In this document: positions 24,938 to 38,391 of the stretch, one piece after another
How positions within the stretch are numbered: position 1 is the stretch's first letter
How the letters are laid out: every line of letters begins with the position of its first letter
Assembly (NCBI GenBank): GCA_019843655.1
Contig: JACDQD010000005.1
Coordinates: 10,815,575-10,879,574, forward strand
Length of the DNA: 64,000 bases
Direction: 5' to 3'
DNA from: Lethocerus indicus
Taxonomy: Eukaryota; Arthropoda; Insecta; Hemiptera; Belostomatidae
Notes under the pieces: generated by a model
Told to the model about the DNA's origin: nothing
The model's database searches: none
What the model saw: only the letters and a program-made list of their open reading frames with translations
Made by a program: the position numbers and the translations under genes

Positions 24938-27900
24938 AAGCGTCCCATTGTGTCTATTATTACTGTTACAGTCAAAACTGTGTTCACCGTAGTTCGCGCG
25001 TAAAGCCTATTCATCCCTTTATTTATTTTCCAATCTGCATAACCCCACAGGTAGTACAAGTTGTAAAAGCGGGCGCACCCTCTGGCTTTATTGACTGTGT
25101 GGAAAGGCGGATCTCTCTCTCTCTCTCTCTCTCATTCATTCATGCGGACATTGGTCTATCCGTGCATGAAACAATGGAGCCGGACGTTTGATATACGCTC
25201 ACCGTCCAAATTACTTTGGCGAACAATCGACTTTCGATTAATTATCTCCCCCCTTCCCCCCATCGCTGCCTTATTTGTATACACATTGTATTTAGGCTTC
25301 GGTTAAATCCCCCTTCCCCCCCACCCAACACATAGCCACACCGGGGAGACATCAAATAGTTTTCCCATTCCCCGATTGTAAACAGTGAGTGCATCCCCGG
25401 AGCGAGCTACTTGAAATAGCGCGGCACTGCTATCGCTATATTTACCCATTTTGAGCCCCATTTTACTTTCTGTTCTTGACTCGGATAGGGTGCTTTGCTC
25501 GGAAATGGGTAACAGTATCCCTAACGAAGATTCGCGGGAGGAAACGCCTTCCAAAAATGAGCCAAGAAGAAGAAAAATAAATATATATATTTATTTGTCT
25601 CTGCATATAAGAGACAACCAAATGGATCAAATAAGACCAACAGTTCTTATAATATGTCGCATAGTCTTTATTAATCATACTAGTAATTAATTTTTTATAT
25701 ATAAGAACGTTATATAAAAGTATTACCAAGCAGGAATAGATTCTATATCTATATATAATAGAGTATTTGTCTAATAGTATAGAATGGAATATATTTTGTT
25801 ATAGGTTAGAACTTTGTGATGAAACTGTGGTGAAGAGATGTTTAGTTATGGCAATCACAACATTTTTCCTACTTGTTGGAACGCTGCTATGAAGAATATA
25901 AATAACCCTTCGCGAAATGTATTAATATATTTCGAGGAAAATGTATTTAATAATATCATTACCTCTCGGACATTTTAAATTAAAAGGTAAAATTTATCGG
26001 ACGGATTTTTTCCAAAAAACTCAATTTTAGCCTGCCAGAAAAGCGAAACGGATTTTGGTTCGGGCTGACTGGATGTGTTATTGAAATCGGAATAACGACG
26101 CCCTTTAACGGCCCGGCGCATTAACAGGGCATGATTTGTGAATGGGAATATATACGGGCAAATGAACCGAATGGGGCGGTTATTTGTGGTAATTCTGAGC
26201 GCGATATCGTACGTGAAATACTCGTGTCGGAATTTAGTTCCGACCGTTTACAAATGAGATCAACAGCGTGAAATGATCCAGCTCCTCATCAGCTCGGCTG
26301 TTCATTGCTGTAACGACTTCTTTCCTCATTTTATTCGCACGGAGTTAAATGCATTTTAAATACTCTCCTTTTCCGATTCCACGGCTGTTATATTGGTCCG
26401 TGTTCGTCTGCTATTATTCGGGCTCTGTTCCAATTAGGACATAGGCGGGAGCGGACCCGGAGGGCGGCCACCCGAACCGGAATCTGGGAATCTGATCCGG
26501 TCAGAACCGCTCGCGAATTCTGCCCCGTTGTGTCCCCTCGAATAGCGCAGAAAACAATGCCTAACGTCGGTCGTTAACGGTGTTGATGGGCCGCCCTAGG
26601 GGGGAATGCGGGCGGTCTCCGGTATCCCCCCACCGGCCGCCCGGCAGTCCCCCTGGGGATTGTTCACTGTACCCGAGGGAAAACTCAAGAACAATGGCTA
26701 TCGAATAGTTTCAGTTGGGACAAACTTCCCAACCCGACTCCTGCCTCGTCTAATAAACGGCGGAATAGTATTATTTAATGTCCAGTTTTCTTCACCGAGT
26801 TCTTATGTCTTTTTTATGAGAAGAAACTGTCCGAATAGTTATTGTCTTGATATTACTCTTCGGGTTCAAAGTTTTTATAATTGTCCTTGCTCTTCGCAAT
26901 TATATTCTTATAATATACAGAGATAGATCTACTTTGTGTTATGCATTACAGTCATAATTTCTAACTAAAGAAGGATCACCACCTATGACAGTTTTCTCAA
27001 GAACTATTATAGATGTTTGGAAAACATGTTGATTGGTCAAAGACCTCTCACCGTTTAGGATCGATCATTGAATTTTAACGATTTTTCTTAATTTTCGAAT
27101 AACCGTATTTTTTCTACAGATTTTTTAATATTACCTGGTCGCATCTAGTCTTCAAACTGTCCATTGATGAGCAATGTTGAACAACAGCGGTTCTGCATTT
27201 ATAAGTTATGCCGCATAATAGATTTTCTCACCGCGGGCATATAACCCGTGTTCGCCTCAGTGTAAGGTAAGAATTTTCGGAACATCAACATTCCGGCGGT
27301 AACGGACAATGCTGACATGATGCTTCGCGTGCAGGCGACGCGGGCAAATATTCGGGCGAGAGACCGAAAAAGGTTCTATTTTGAAGAGACCGCAATCTAT
27401 AGCCGGCATTAGATTCGCAGTTCGGAATACGGAGCTATTCTACGAAACGGTGCGGCGTTAAATGGTTAAACGTCTGTTTGAATTGAAATTGAGTCCTTGA
27501 CACGTGGCACACGTGGTATGAGTCTCCCACCCAGAAACCTCGGTCCTGTTCTAATACGGCCGCCGGCCGCCCGTAATTCAAACTTTGGCTTTCCGACCGC
27601 CGACCTGTCCTGATTTAGTAGAGCCAACCTCCTGAACTCTCGCGGTCGCCTCCCGGCCTCCTGTATCTTGAGCGGGTCGTATTTTAATGCCCGCTTATAA
27701 AGCCGAAGCCCGAAACCCAGGTTCCTCTCCTACGATGGACCGCCTCGTATACAATGTTTTATTGTCACCGACAGTGCGAATACAATTATCTACATCCTAC
27801 AGCCGGAGTCGACACACCCTTCATTTAAAAGCCACGGATAAAAATGGCAACTCGGGAGAACACGATAGATTTCGGTAGCTGTGATTTATTGCACGAATTG

Positions 27901-28500
27901 ATGTTTTCCGACAACGATATTCAAATTTATGAATCATTGATCTGAACAATTCTTTATACCGTCATTAATTTAATATTCTTTTGTTCGTAATTCTGTATTT
28001 TAATTTTGTATACGCTCGCTTGGATGTCGGAGAAAGTGATACGAGACAAGGAACCATGAGTAGGTGTTATGTATAGAACGTAACACAGCTTCAGCTTGAA
28101 ACAGAGTGAATTTTATTAACATCCACATTATTATAATAATTTTATATTATGTTATTATTGTAATAATCATTGTTATAATACAAGTTGTATTCTGCCACAT
28201 ACGACCGACGTTTTCGCTGTAACTCAATAATTATATTGAAAATTGTATAAAGGTAATTATTTCTAAACCTAAATATCAATATATTACGAGGATTAATTAA
28301 AATATTCCCACGAACCAGAGTCTCCGGATAATATATTGAGCGAATGTTTCAGAATACCTTCCGATTAGTATTGTTTCAAACCGTGCATGCCGCTATCGGA
28401 TTACACAATTTTTAATGCATTTCTATATGTTCGCAAACGTGTTATTTTGCGATCGATAACTAAACGCTGGACGCGAACTGAAAATTGAAAAATAAATAAA
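24938..28500. other. Non-coding stretch, no gene seen
   Basis: It contains a (TC)n tract at 25112, C-rich runs near 25247-25324, AT-rich DNA at 25570-26000, and GC-rich CpG-dense patches at about 26400-26720 and 27490-27720. The AT-rich part near 28120-28185 has overlapping TTATAA palindromes. No gene is recognised. Confidence 0.6.
25112..25147. repeat. (TC)n tract followed by (ATTC)3
   Basis: Eleven TC units at 25112-25133, followed directly by three ATTC units. Confidence 0.95.
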
Positions 28501-29040
28501 TAAACGAAATATTTACGGACTAAAGCGGGGCATTGTTCGCCGAGGGCCGGAGGATATGGGCGGGCGAATGTGAATGGGCGGCCTCCCGGCCGGATATTTA
28601 ATCAAGCGAACCGCGGAGGTGAAAAAAGAAATATACGATCCGAAACTGACATTAATGGTCTCCTAGAGTTAAAATATGATGAGGCTGAGGCGGGCTTTTG
28701 CAACGGGGCCCGACATTTAAATCCGGGCACGGGCACCACTTATTGTCTGAGCCAGTCGATTGATTGTTCCGCTGGCTGCATATTTTTGGGCGAACCTTTT
28801 GGCTTCGCTCCTAAAGTCTTCTAATTGAAAATCGCCCAGTTGTTAAACCATTTATTTTTTTGGTCCTATCCGCCTCCCAATATGGTCGCCAAACAGCGGT
28901 TCATGAGAGCGACAGTGCGATGTATTATTATTGAACTGTTAAAATACGGGTTGGGATCCAATATTCATACATCAAATTTCGTCGAGCTATCGTGCCCAAT
29001 AGGCGGGCGGTGGTGGTAGGGAACCAATTTAAATCTTGTT
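28501..29040. other. GC-rich CpG-dense patch, no gene recognised
   Basis: Two adjoining open frames (28570-28824 and 28825-29019, plus strand, 84 and 64 codons) fill this patch, but neither translation has a known motif and the minus strand is also partly open. It could be a regulatory or CpG-rich unmethylated patch. This is inference only. Confidence 0.45.
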
Positions 29041-32000
29041 TGACTGGCACGGTAGCTAAAAACTGTCGCGGACCTGACACGTGCGACATAATTTTGCTGA
29101 TATACTAACGATTTCAGAAACTTACTAAATATGTTAAAAAAATATTGTGACAGAAAAGCAAGTGAGCCGCAGTGTGTATTGCTAGAATAAATATACCTGG
29201 AAGAAAGGTAAGAACTTCAAAATAGGAGACCATAATTATTTTAACCACTTAAACTGTTTTTTCAAAAGACATTTTTAGCCCGCGATGTGCTCGTTTAATA
29301 TTACAATAATAATTATACACACTAGAGTAGAGAGAATGTTCTTAAACCTCAAAGAGCCTGCTCAAAAAGCTTATTATCGAGTCAATCGGTTATAGCTGAT
29401 TAATGCTGCATCAGTTATTATGGACCAGGTCCCTGGTCCCTGCTTTCTACCAATTTGAATGTTTAGTACCCTGTAATGAGGAATATTAATTTTCTGAAAC
29501 AATCGTCTGCGTGTTGGAGTAAATATTGAAATGAATATGAACTATAAAACATAGTTCTACGAGAATTCAACAATTCCCCTCCACCACTTAAAATGGAAAC
29601 GTTTTGAAGCGAATTGTAGTCGCAGTGTAAATGATATAACACTCAGCACCGGCTTCCTCCGACTGTAATTTCAACATTTATGAATCCTAGCTCGGTGCGA
29701 TGCCTGCGAAATTCTCCCCGGGGCAGAATTACACTTGTCATTTCTGAAGCTCCAACAATATACAGGGGTAGAAGTTTACGGGACAAGGTAGACACCATAA
29801 ACTGCGAGACTGCTACTTTGGAGCTAAGCGGTCAGGCCCATATACTTCTCACGATTCTTCAGTACACGTTTATGAGTAAGTGTTTCACGATCGTAAAATT
29901 CTCCTGAGACCACTCGCCCTGTTAAATTTAACGTTATTATTTTCTAAACTATACTTTATTTGACTCGAAATAAAATGTCATACTATACTTTTATATAAAA
30001 TGTCGTATTTCTTATCTTCTTACACTATAAAATATTTTTCAGGAATGCGATAAACTTTAACTGAAGATTGCATCAGTAGCAATATTATTAATAGAGCTAT
30101 ACTCAAGCGCAGTGATTTAGTTCCGCAGACACGTTAGGGGTCCAACGCCACCAATATACTAAAGCCAGGATATATTACTAAATTATTTGTGTTATATACG
30201 ACTATAATAAACATCGTTATTATATGTCTCTATATTACCAGCTCTAATCGGGGCACGGCCTTGTCTGCGGGCATGATTCTGAATGCTGGAATTAGTCGGC
30301 AATACTGGCCGACTAGTTAGCCAGCTATGGGCTCGAGTCATGTGGAAGGACAATGGATAATGACATCCGAGGAATAGTACCGATGACATCTAATTAGTAC
30401 AGAACGCAATACCAACGTTGTGCACGACAAAAGCGAGATCTCACTCAGGTATACACGCCCAAATTAAATAATCGTTATGAAGACCTAATATATCAAAAAG
30501 GCGAGAGGTAAAAGTAGAAATTCTATATATGATTCAACTTTGTCGATTTAAACTAGCGGACTGAATGCGAGCAGAGCTCGTAAACTACAGAATTAGTTGA
30601 AACCTTTTAGCTTTCAGTTGAAACGAAGTTTTCATTCAGGTATTGCATTTAATTAGAAGGCAAATTATAAACAATATATTTTTTGTTGAAGAATTTTGTA
30701 ATAACGTCGGAAGTCACGATCATCTGATGGGAATAGTTTGGAAAGTGAGTGTAATAATCCTTTGCCTGATGGAGCCAGCGCTGGACAGAATTTCACCACC
30801 TTTACAGGTATAAATCATCTCTATACAGCCTAAATTATGGACAGTCTAGTGCGCAACATTTGTATTTTGGAAAAAGGGTAAGGTCCATGAAATCGGGTTG
30901 AGTCACGTGGCTCCCTTAAATCACTATACTCGTTGACTCTGATGTATTTACAACCTATCGGGTGAAGGCTGCGGCATAGTTTAAGAACTATTCGTCGGGC
31001 GGTTAAGGGGACCTTGATCTATTTGTAAATGATTGTTTCCCACCATAATTATATATTGTTAAGCGTCCGGCTCATTTCGTTTCTCGCTTTAGCCCCTCCT
31101 AATTGGCCCTAATTCGTCGGCGACGTTGCACCACCGGCGATATTTTTTCTCTTTTTACGAAATATTAAAACTCGATGATTACGATAACGACAAGCATCGT
31201 CGGACGATAATCACCGGGCCCGGTAGAAATTTCGAAATAATTCTTGAAGCCCTCCCCAAAAAAAGAATATATATTTAAACGGGAGGTCGATAATTGGCGG
31301 GGTGCAATAATGAGGCTTATATTTGGGTCGAGGGACCCCCCCACCATTCTATACACCTGAGTCTCCCTAATAATTTCCTACCTAGAATCAGATACGGCGT
31401 ATTTTTGAGAGGGTCGCGACCCACAGAAGTGGGTCGGGTGAAGCCGATCTGTTCCACCGGCCGTCTGTTCACCGATCTGAGCCATAAGAGCCACCGATTT
31501 CGACAATCATAGCCGATCGTGAAGTTACGAAGATGGCGTAGAGAGTGGAAGTTAAATCATCCCGATTGAACAGCCAAAACCAACTGGAAACGCTTGTCCG
31601 AAGTACTCGGGTTTTAAGTTAAGAGCCGCTCTCGTGACGAAGGAGCGATATTCATTTCCGTCTAATTGAATTAATTAATTATATTAATTAATGTGGGCCA
31701 TTTAATTTCTTCCTGCGAGTATTTTCATATCCATAGACCTATGGAGATCGTATCCGATTGTAATTAATTCGGAGACAAATTTTAAACCTGAAAGTTTTTA
31801 ATTCATTAGTGTAATAGAATGTCTTGATATACAGATTTCGATTCCGCTTTCTGAATTCCCTTTTGGAGGCTCTAGCGAAAGTTTCTCATCGAGTGAAAAG
31901 TCAGCCATTGGGAGCCTACAAAACACCTCTGTCGTCCGGTCCGTCACAAATAAATTTCCCTCTTTATTTCCTGCAATGTTATTCTAAATCGAGCCTCCTT

Positions 32001-32457
32001 TTGTTCACCTTTCTTCTTATTGCCCATGAAGGACTCAACATGAAAGGCCGCGCAGCCGTTTTTGCTTCCTCGGGACATTAATTTTATCCGGATTATATTG
32101 GATCTTTCTTCCTTCCACTTTAGCGGCCGACCTCTACAATTTCAAAGCTGAAACCTTTGCAACCTTACAACCTTTCCGATGAAATAGAGTACTTTCTATT
32201 GTTAGTTATTAAACCCCCTTGCGAATGTCACTTTTCTTTTTCTTCTAATTGCGCTTTTACTCGATCTCTGGACTTGTCTGTTCATGTTTTCAGCAAGATG
32301 CCAATTATAGAAGTGAGGAATTTAATATAGAATATTAAAGGACTAAAAGAACACAAGAAGAAACTAAAAAAATATCGATTATGAAATCAGTACTGGGAAT
32401 ATTACGGTAAATTTGTGATACAACTTATTATAGTGAGTTCGTACAAATCAATGTATA

Positions 32458-32459
<2 letters not shown>
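29041..32459. other. Non-coding stretch, no gene seen
   Basis: AT-rich at 29880-30240 and 30500-30700, GC-richer at 31060-31520. It holds the TTAATTAA palindrome at 31670. No gene or repeat family is recognised. Confidence 0.6.
31670..31692. repeat. ATTAATTAA inverted repeat
   Basis: Nine-base perfect arms ATTAATTAA and TTAATTAAT around TTATA, preceded by TAATTGA. The cluster offers several overlapping TAAT/ATTA cores of the kind bound by homeodomain proteins, but such words are common in AT-rich DNA. Confidence 0.7.

Positions 32460-32504
<45 letters not shown>
32460..32504. repeat. (TA)n microsatellite, 45 bp
   Basis: The longest uninterrupted TA tract of the window, about 22 units, ending at CCCTTTC. 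Confidence 0.97.
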
Positions 32505-32506
<2 letters not shown>

Positions 32507-32984
32507 CTTTCAGATCCCTTCAGAAAAATAGGCTCTCTTCAGTTTGTCTCATGTCATATTAAAATATTTTCATTTCGAAGTTCCTTTCTATTAATATATA
32601 AAAAAAATATGTAATCATTTTTTAGTTTTATTTTGTTGATCACTTAAGGGAAACTGAATACTGATTTTACGAGAAGTTTTCTCCTATGGTCTGAATGTGT
32701 GTCAAACTCTATGGAAGAGAAATTTAAAGGGCTTTCTCGGTTCAGAAGATAGCATGTTTAAATACCTCTCCTGGATCCTAAAAACCTACCCCTTCGGGGT
32801 CAAGATCTCCGCGGTATTGGAGCATTACTCGTCGTTCACGACTAACGCTCTGGGATTCGTCGCACGTTCAAATCCGCTAGGGATATAAGCCCTGCAGCAG
32901 ATTTCTTTGACTACTTAGTATTCAACTAGTAAGTACTTAACATTTCCCTTTACTGTCAACGCTCGAACAGGATCATATGTAACT

Positions 32985-33027
32985 AGGAATATCCTTTGGG
33001 AGGTACATCCTTGAGGAATATCCTTTG
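32985..33027. repeat. 14-bp direct repeat, 15 bp apart
   Basis: AGGAATATCCTTTG occurs at 32985-32998 and again at 33014-33027 without mismatch. Confidence 0.88.
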
Positions 33028-34377
33028 AAAAATCATTACTTTATATCAATACTACGGTTACTAATGGAGACGAATTGTCGGCTTCCTGACATCACCGGTG
33101 GCGTAAAGAAATTATACTAGTGATACCATAATAGACGCACAAGCCCGCTAGAAATATTCATAATTCTTTTCAAGAAAATTCTTGTGAACTTTCAAATTTC
33201 GCTTGTTTTAGAATGTTAACTCACTTATTTACTGACAGACTAATACTACCGTGACGTGTAATCCGAAGTCGGTCTAGAAAATGACCGAATCATCCAGTGG
33301 AAACAGAAGGCAACAGGAGTAATGCTATTAATTAATTATTACGGCATCCTTTATCATTAAATAACCATATCTTTCCTTATGTTTTCGTTTAGTTCAATTT
33401 TTCCACTGAAAAGTGATTTAATATCACAATCTTTCAAACATAATATACAATCGAATAATAATAGAGTTAGGTCAAAGGACACCGCCCAAAGGAAGGCTGG
33501 GTTTATTTAGGCTGGGTTGAAATAGAAAAAAATAAAACGGAAATTATTTCGCCACCATTAGGTTTAACGAGTTTAGGTTTAATGAGGACAAGACCAGAAG
33601 CGTCCTTCCTCTAAATTCTCAACTCTTCCTTCAATTGTTCCTTGCGACTCTCATTATGTACAGTTGCACAATCATAATCATTTGCAATTTCGGTAGGGTA
33701 CTGATCAGTGTTAGGGTTCGCTTCCTGGTGACAAGATTTTAATGCAATTATATATTTCAAATCATCATTTAAACCGTCTATTTCAAAATTTCGTAGCATT
33801 TCTTAAGAAAAGGTCCTTTGATGAAGAAGATGTGAAGAACGGATTAAATGTATTCATCGAGGCTATTGATTAAAAAAGGATATTAAGACCAGTAAAATAT
33901 TTCGGTCGATGTTACACTTTTCAGCGGCTGTGGACCTTGGCTCTATGCAAATGCGGCCAGCGTTGTTGTGTCGGCATCGGGTCCGACGACACACATGAAT
34001 CGAGAACAATATGATTTAATTTCTACTTTCGCATTGTAAAAGGGGCCGACTTTAATCTGTGGAATAATCCTGTGGACGAGCCGTATGTATATTTTATTTG
34101 GCGGCAACTATTCCGAATAATATTCAGTTCAATCATTCGACGTCATGCTTGTTGAATATACAAAATGAAGGGTTGACGCATGTCGGCCTCTTGCCGAAAC
34201 AGCACATCCTTTATAAGATGGACTATCGTCCAAGTTGTGAAGTTCCAGAGTCCCACCAGAAACATTGCGAACTACTGTACCGATTCGCTGATTTTGTGTA
34301 ATTCTTACCCGGTTTTGGCTTCTCGCCACGAGCTAAACCATGCTGTACTTTGTCAATGACACCCTGAGAAATTTGTC

Positions 34378-34400
34378 TTATCAAAGTGTGTTATCAAAGT
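34378..34400. repeat. 10-bp direct repeat
   Basis: TTATCAAAGT occurs twice, separated by GTG. Confidence 0.85.
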
Positions 34401-35085
34401 TATACGGGTACCGCTTATATCTGTGTGAGTTTGCTAAACCTTTATAGGTACTTAATATCATAAGGTGCTTCTCTCAATTTTGACAGCTCTGGGATACAGA
34501 TTAGAGTCACAACTCGCCAGTAATTAATCGGTAATCTTAAAAAGGACTTCTTAATTTTTCGGGCCACGTACAGTTGATATATTTCTTCTCGGAGCAACTT
34601 CCGCCTCTTTCCGTTTCGTTCTTATCTGTTTCTCCTTTGTAATTAGCGGAGGGGTCGCATTTGAATACTAAGGAGAAGGACGTTTCGGCTTGCCGGTTGA
34701 ACAGAGAGATTTCTAAATGGCCCACGGCGAGATAGCCTCTAATTTAGCGGCCCCGCCTTAAGTTCCCGCTCTCACGTACAAATTCAAATTAGTTTGGCGC
34801 CCAGTTTTATGGCACTTATCAAAACCGTATTAAGAGTTGGATAAAACAATGCCAAACAATAAAGTCTCGGTTATATTTCGCAGGAGCACAGCGACGGAGA
34901 CAATTGTGCGAATGGGAATGTCAGGTAACTCCAATAGGACCTGTTGCCCAACGCGAGAGAAATAGTGAGCACTGAATATTTTTATTGGCATATAAACCAA
35001 GGATTGTGTATGAGACTAAACCATTCCAGAATTGTGTGCACTTCTATTATTACCATACAGGTGCTGTTTAAAGATTGAATATTTC

Positions 35086-35589
35086 GTGTGTTTCTGTCTC
35101 CTCTCGCTGGTTTGGTCTTTTGCTAGACCGGTTTCGGCTGCACGCCATCTTCAGTAGTGGTATTAGTCACTTTTGGCACTTTGGATGTTCGTTCGGCATC
35201 CTCACTGCACTGTCACTGTCACTTGTACTGTGGTGGTTGTCTGTTTGTCTTGTGTATATATACGTGACTTGTTATTGTGTTTTTGGGGGGATGATGTCTT
35301 CTTTGTGTTGGGTTAGGCGGGTGAGGTTCTTTAGTAGGATTAGCGGGGCGAATATAGCATCACTTTGGGAATTTAACTTTTCATTTATAATGTTGTTTTG
35401 TTTCTTCTTGAAAATCTCCATATTCTCTATTACATCCATCTCCAGTGCCAAAGTGACTATCACCGCTACTGAAGATGGCGAGCAGCCGAAACCGGTCTAG
35501 CAAAAGACCAGACCGGCGAGAGGAGACAGAAACACACACGTAACCTACGGTATTCGCACCCCTCGCAGACCACAAAACAGGTATTTTAA
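35086..35589 (+). mobile_element. Foldback retroposon copy E, longest copy
   Basis: The left arm starts at GTGTGTTTCTGTCTCC (35086) and pairs with the right arm at about 35443-35550. The centre of about 250 bp includes TGTTATTGTGTTTTTGGGGG, a segment like TTAGTAGGATTAGCGGGGCG and TTCTTGAAAATCTCC, all shared with copy A. The tail (35551-35589) ends in a variant, CAGGTATTTTAAA. The 12-bp direct repeat ATTGAATATTTC lies at 35074-35085 and 35590-35601, so this is a clean target-site duplication. The first bases of the canonical 5' end (CCGTAG) are absent, or are hidden because the duplication ends in ATTTC like the element itself. Open frames inside are by-products of the repeat and are not genes. 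Confidence 0.92.
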
Positions 35590-35601
35590 ATTGAATATTT
35601 C

Positions 35602-37769
35602 ATAATAAACGAACAATTATGGGATATTTACCGTACGTACAGTTAGAAGATACTTTATACGTCCTGTTATCGTGGTGGCCTTCAACTGGGAGCACGCGGT
35701 ATTCAGTAAATCTTCATGGGCAGTTAAGTAGGCTCTGGAATCTGGGCGCGGTCGGCCTCCTCTTTTATAGGCACCTGTTATAAGAAGGGGCATCGTGGCG
35801 TGAAACTCTACTCTAACTTTGTTGGATGGGCCAAAATCGACGCGTAATTTCCCCTCCTGTTAGGCCTAACCCTCAACATCAAGTAGGACCTAAACCTTCT
35901 TTCGTAAAACATAAGATTTTACGTGCCTCGGTTTCCGTACACATAGAGACAACACATTTATACAAGTACAAAAACAGATACCACAAAAAACCAGAGTTAC
36001 ATAAAATATTATTGAAACTATTTCAAGATGAAGAATGAAGGCACATCGTCTAATCGAGTATAGATGAAGGCTCATATGGCGAATTCCAAGGTAATTGCCG
36101 GCGTATCAGACCGCGACCGGGCTAACGGTCTAGCCGTTTGGAATGCACTAACAGTGAGCGGTTGACGCAACGTTTAAAATTCTTCCCGTCATCGATTTAC
36201 GACCGTGGCAGTTAGACTTATAGCTCTATGCATATTTCATCCATTTCGCAATTATCCAACAAGTAATTACATATTAAACCGTTCTTCATACTATCCTGAA
36301 ATATAAAAAAATCAATAAAATTACACCGTAGTCCCGGTAGACAGAAAGTTCGAGTAGATCGATAGTAAAAAACCTGTTTGCATAAAATCTAAAAATTTTA
36401 AATGGTAACAATATAACACTTTGCAGACCGAATAACAGAGGGTAATCCAGTAGAATTTATTAGGGTTATTTCGTCAGGGAAAGTAGTGAATAATCAACTA
36501 AAACAGTTTTATGAACCAAACTAAAACTCGGAAAAATAACTTTTATCAAAGCGTTTGGGCTTGATGAACGTCGTAGCTTTATCGGCAGTAAATGTGATGT
36601 TTCCACTTGTGTAGCGGGCTATTTTAAATTTCACTACCACTCAAAACCCCCAGTTCTGCGAGGCAAATATCTATCTCAATCGAATATTTCGATATGAATC
36701 AGATTGTTTTTAGTAATCCCACGCGTCGAATATTATTAACGGGAGCGCGTTCACTACGCCGCAACGTACCGCCAGACGTCAAGGCGTTATGGCAGTTGGG
36801 AAATTCTGATTTGAATTTGAGTTAGAGGCGCGTTTATTTGCACTGTCGTGACTGCGCTTCCAAGAAGCGTTCGTTGGCGGGACCACCGAGACCAATTAAG
36901 TTATCCTTCCGATGCGGTATTTCCACGCCAGAGGAAATAACCCGGCTAGCAGGAATTTCAGATGATAATCTCCACAACTCCCCCGAACATTACTAAAGGA
37001 GGAAGACTACCATTTGTCAGACTGTCGATACCCGGCCCGATACTAATCTATAGTACCGGTAACTAAAGTACAGTGTTCAGTATTTCTGCCTTCCAGTTGT
37101 ATACTCATTCTCCCCCGTTGGGAAATTTAAGCTATACCAATCGCCGACGAAAATCCCCTTCAGTTCTTTCTCTAATTAGTATTCAAAAATTAATTTCAAT
37201 CGGTATTATCATATTATGACCAATCAATAAGCGATAAACATTTTGTACGCTAATTGAGTTAGCGCAATAGGCCGCGACTCGTGACAGGTGATATTTTAAT
37301 ATGACGTGTATCGATTCACGCGTTTAGCCAGAGGCGAAAGTTTCTCTCGGTTAATTAAATTACTCTATTATAATATGTGCAATTTCAAATCGTTTATTTA
37401 TATTGCGCGTGGTAGGACTGGCTGAGGATTCGAACGGGGGGCGGCCCCATTGTTTCTACATCTTACGCATTTACATTCGCGTTTATGCAGTCAATTAATT
37501 AGGAGAAGGTTAAAAGAGTCCACTAGACGTAGTGTACATTTGATACACCGGTCGAGTCTAGTTATTTATTATTATTAGTTTTGACTTTCTGCCGTAGTCC
37601 GTCGAAGAGAGTTTGGTCTGAAGATGTTCACCAGAGAGATATCGATATCCGGAAAATTATATGAAGTTGTGCTTTTAAAAATTACTTTAACCGTACGGAA
37701 TAAGGAAAAACAGAAATAATACTTACAGGAGTTCATTTGCGACATGAACAGACAATGTTCTTTTCCCTC
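35602..37769. other. Non-coding stretch, no gene seen
   Basis: Mixed composition, CpG-rich at 36700-36930. No gene, no further retroposon copy and no long repeat seen. Confidence 0.6.

Positions 37770-37796
<27 letters not shown>
37770..37796. repeat. (TG)n microsatellite, 27 bp
   Basis: An uninterrupted TG tract continued imperfectly by ATGTGTGTT. Confidence 0.96.
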
Positions 37797-37803
<7 letters not shown>

Positions 37804-38308
37804 TTCCTTTGCGACAGACGTTAATGAATGTTTCAGTTCGTTGACTTTCAATCGAAATTTAGACTGGGTTTATTACCAAATCGGTTGCCAGGGCGGTGAA
37901 ACTGAACTGAGTGCGTTTTTGGAGTCGACGATTTCAAAGCCTCTATTCCGAAATCACCAATATTTCAATACAAAATTCATATTAAAAGGAAGGCCTCGTC
38001 AATGAAAGGATATCATTAAAGGTTGTTGATTAAGTTTTCCATACTTTAATATACTAAAATATTATCCTGGGGAATTAATATTTGGGAAATTCATGTAAGT
38101 TTATAATTATTTTCAATAATTGTGATTATAAACAAATAAAATAGAAGAATATTTTCTTCATACATTTCTCAAGCGACTTTTCTTTTCTAATTGTTATTTA
38201 CCGAATTTAGGATTCGAACAATTACCGATTAATATATAATGTAGGGGGGTTATCGTTACAGATAAATTACATGTTCGAGTTTTTCTGGAGTTTGCGCTGA
38301 TCCTCTCG
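37797..38308. other. Non-coding spacer
   Basis: No gene seen. It becomes AT-rich after 38010. Confidence 0.6.
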
Positions 38309-38391
38309 ATTAATTAGTATAAGTTTTAATTAAAGGAAAATCCCGGGCGGCGGACCGAATTTTCCTTCAATTAAAACTTGCACAAATAAAT
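38309..38391 (-). ncRNA. Pri-miRNA-like hairpin candidate
   Basis: A core stem pairs AAGTTTTAATTAAAGGAAAAT (38321-38341, shown here as 21 bases in two parts: AAGTTTTAAT and TAAAGGAAAAT) with 38359-38379. There is a single imperfect position. In a plus-strand RNA it is an A-C mismatch; in a minus-strand RNA it is a G-U wobble, so the minus strand folds without interruption over 21 bp. Beyond the core, a further 12 positions on each side pair at 9, broken only by isolated single mismatches. The total is a stem of about 33 bp with a 17-nt loop that is strikingly GC-rich (CCCGGGCGGCGG and so on). Stem length, symmetric single mismatches and loop size match animal primary microRNAs. I do not recognise the seed of any known miRNA family. 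A recent inverted duplication is the main alternative. Confidence 0.45.

Larger units (their letters stand above)
32505..35073. other. Non-coding stretch, no gene seen
   Basis: No protein or RNA gene is recognised. Two short direct-repeat pairs lie at 32985-33027 and 34378-34400. The 33410-33580 part is A-rich. Confidence 0.6.

Noticed and set aside
35075..35500. 141-codon open frame, plus strand, with a similar 140-codon frame at 58374-58796
   Set aside because: The two resemble each other only because both cross copies of the same retroposon. Frames are not conserved among the other copies.
37415..37450. tRNA B-box-like GTTCGAATCC on the minus strand
   Set aside because: The flanking bases cannot form a T-arm stem, and no A box or acceptor stem is present.
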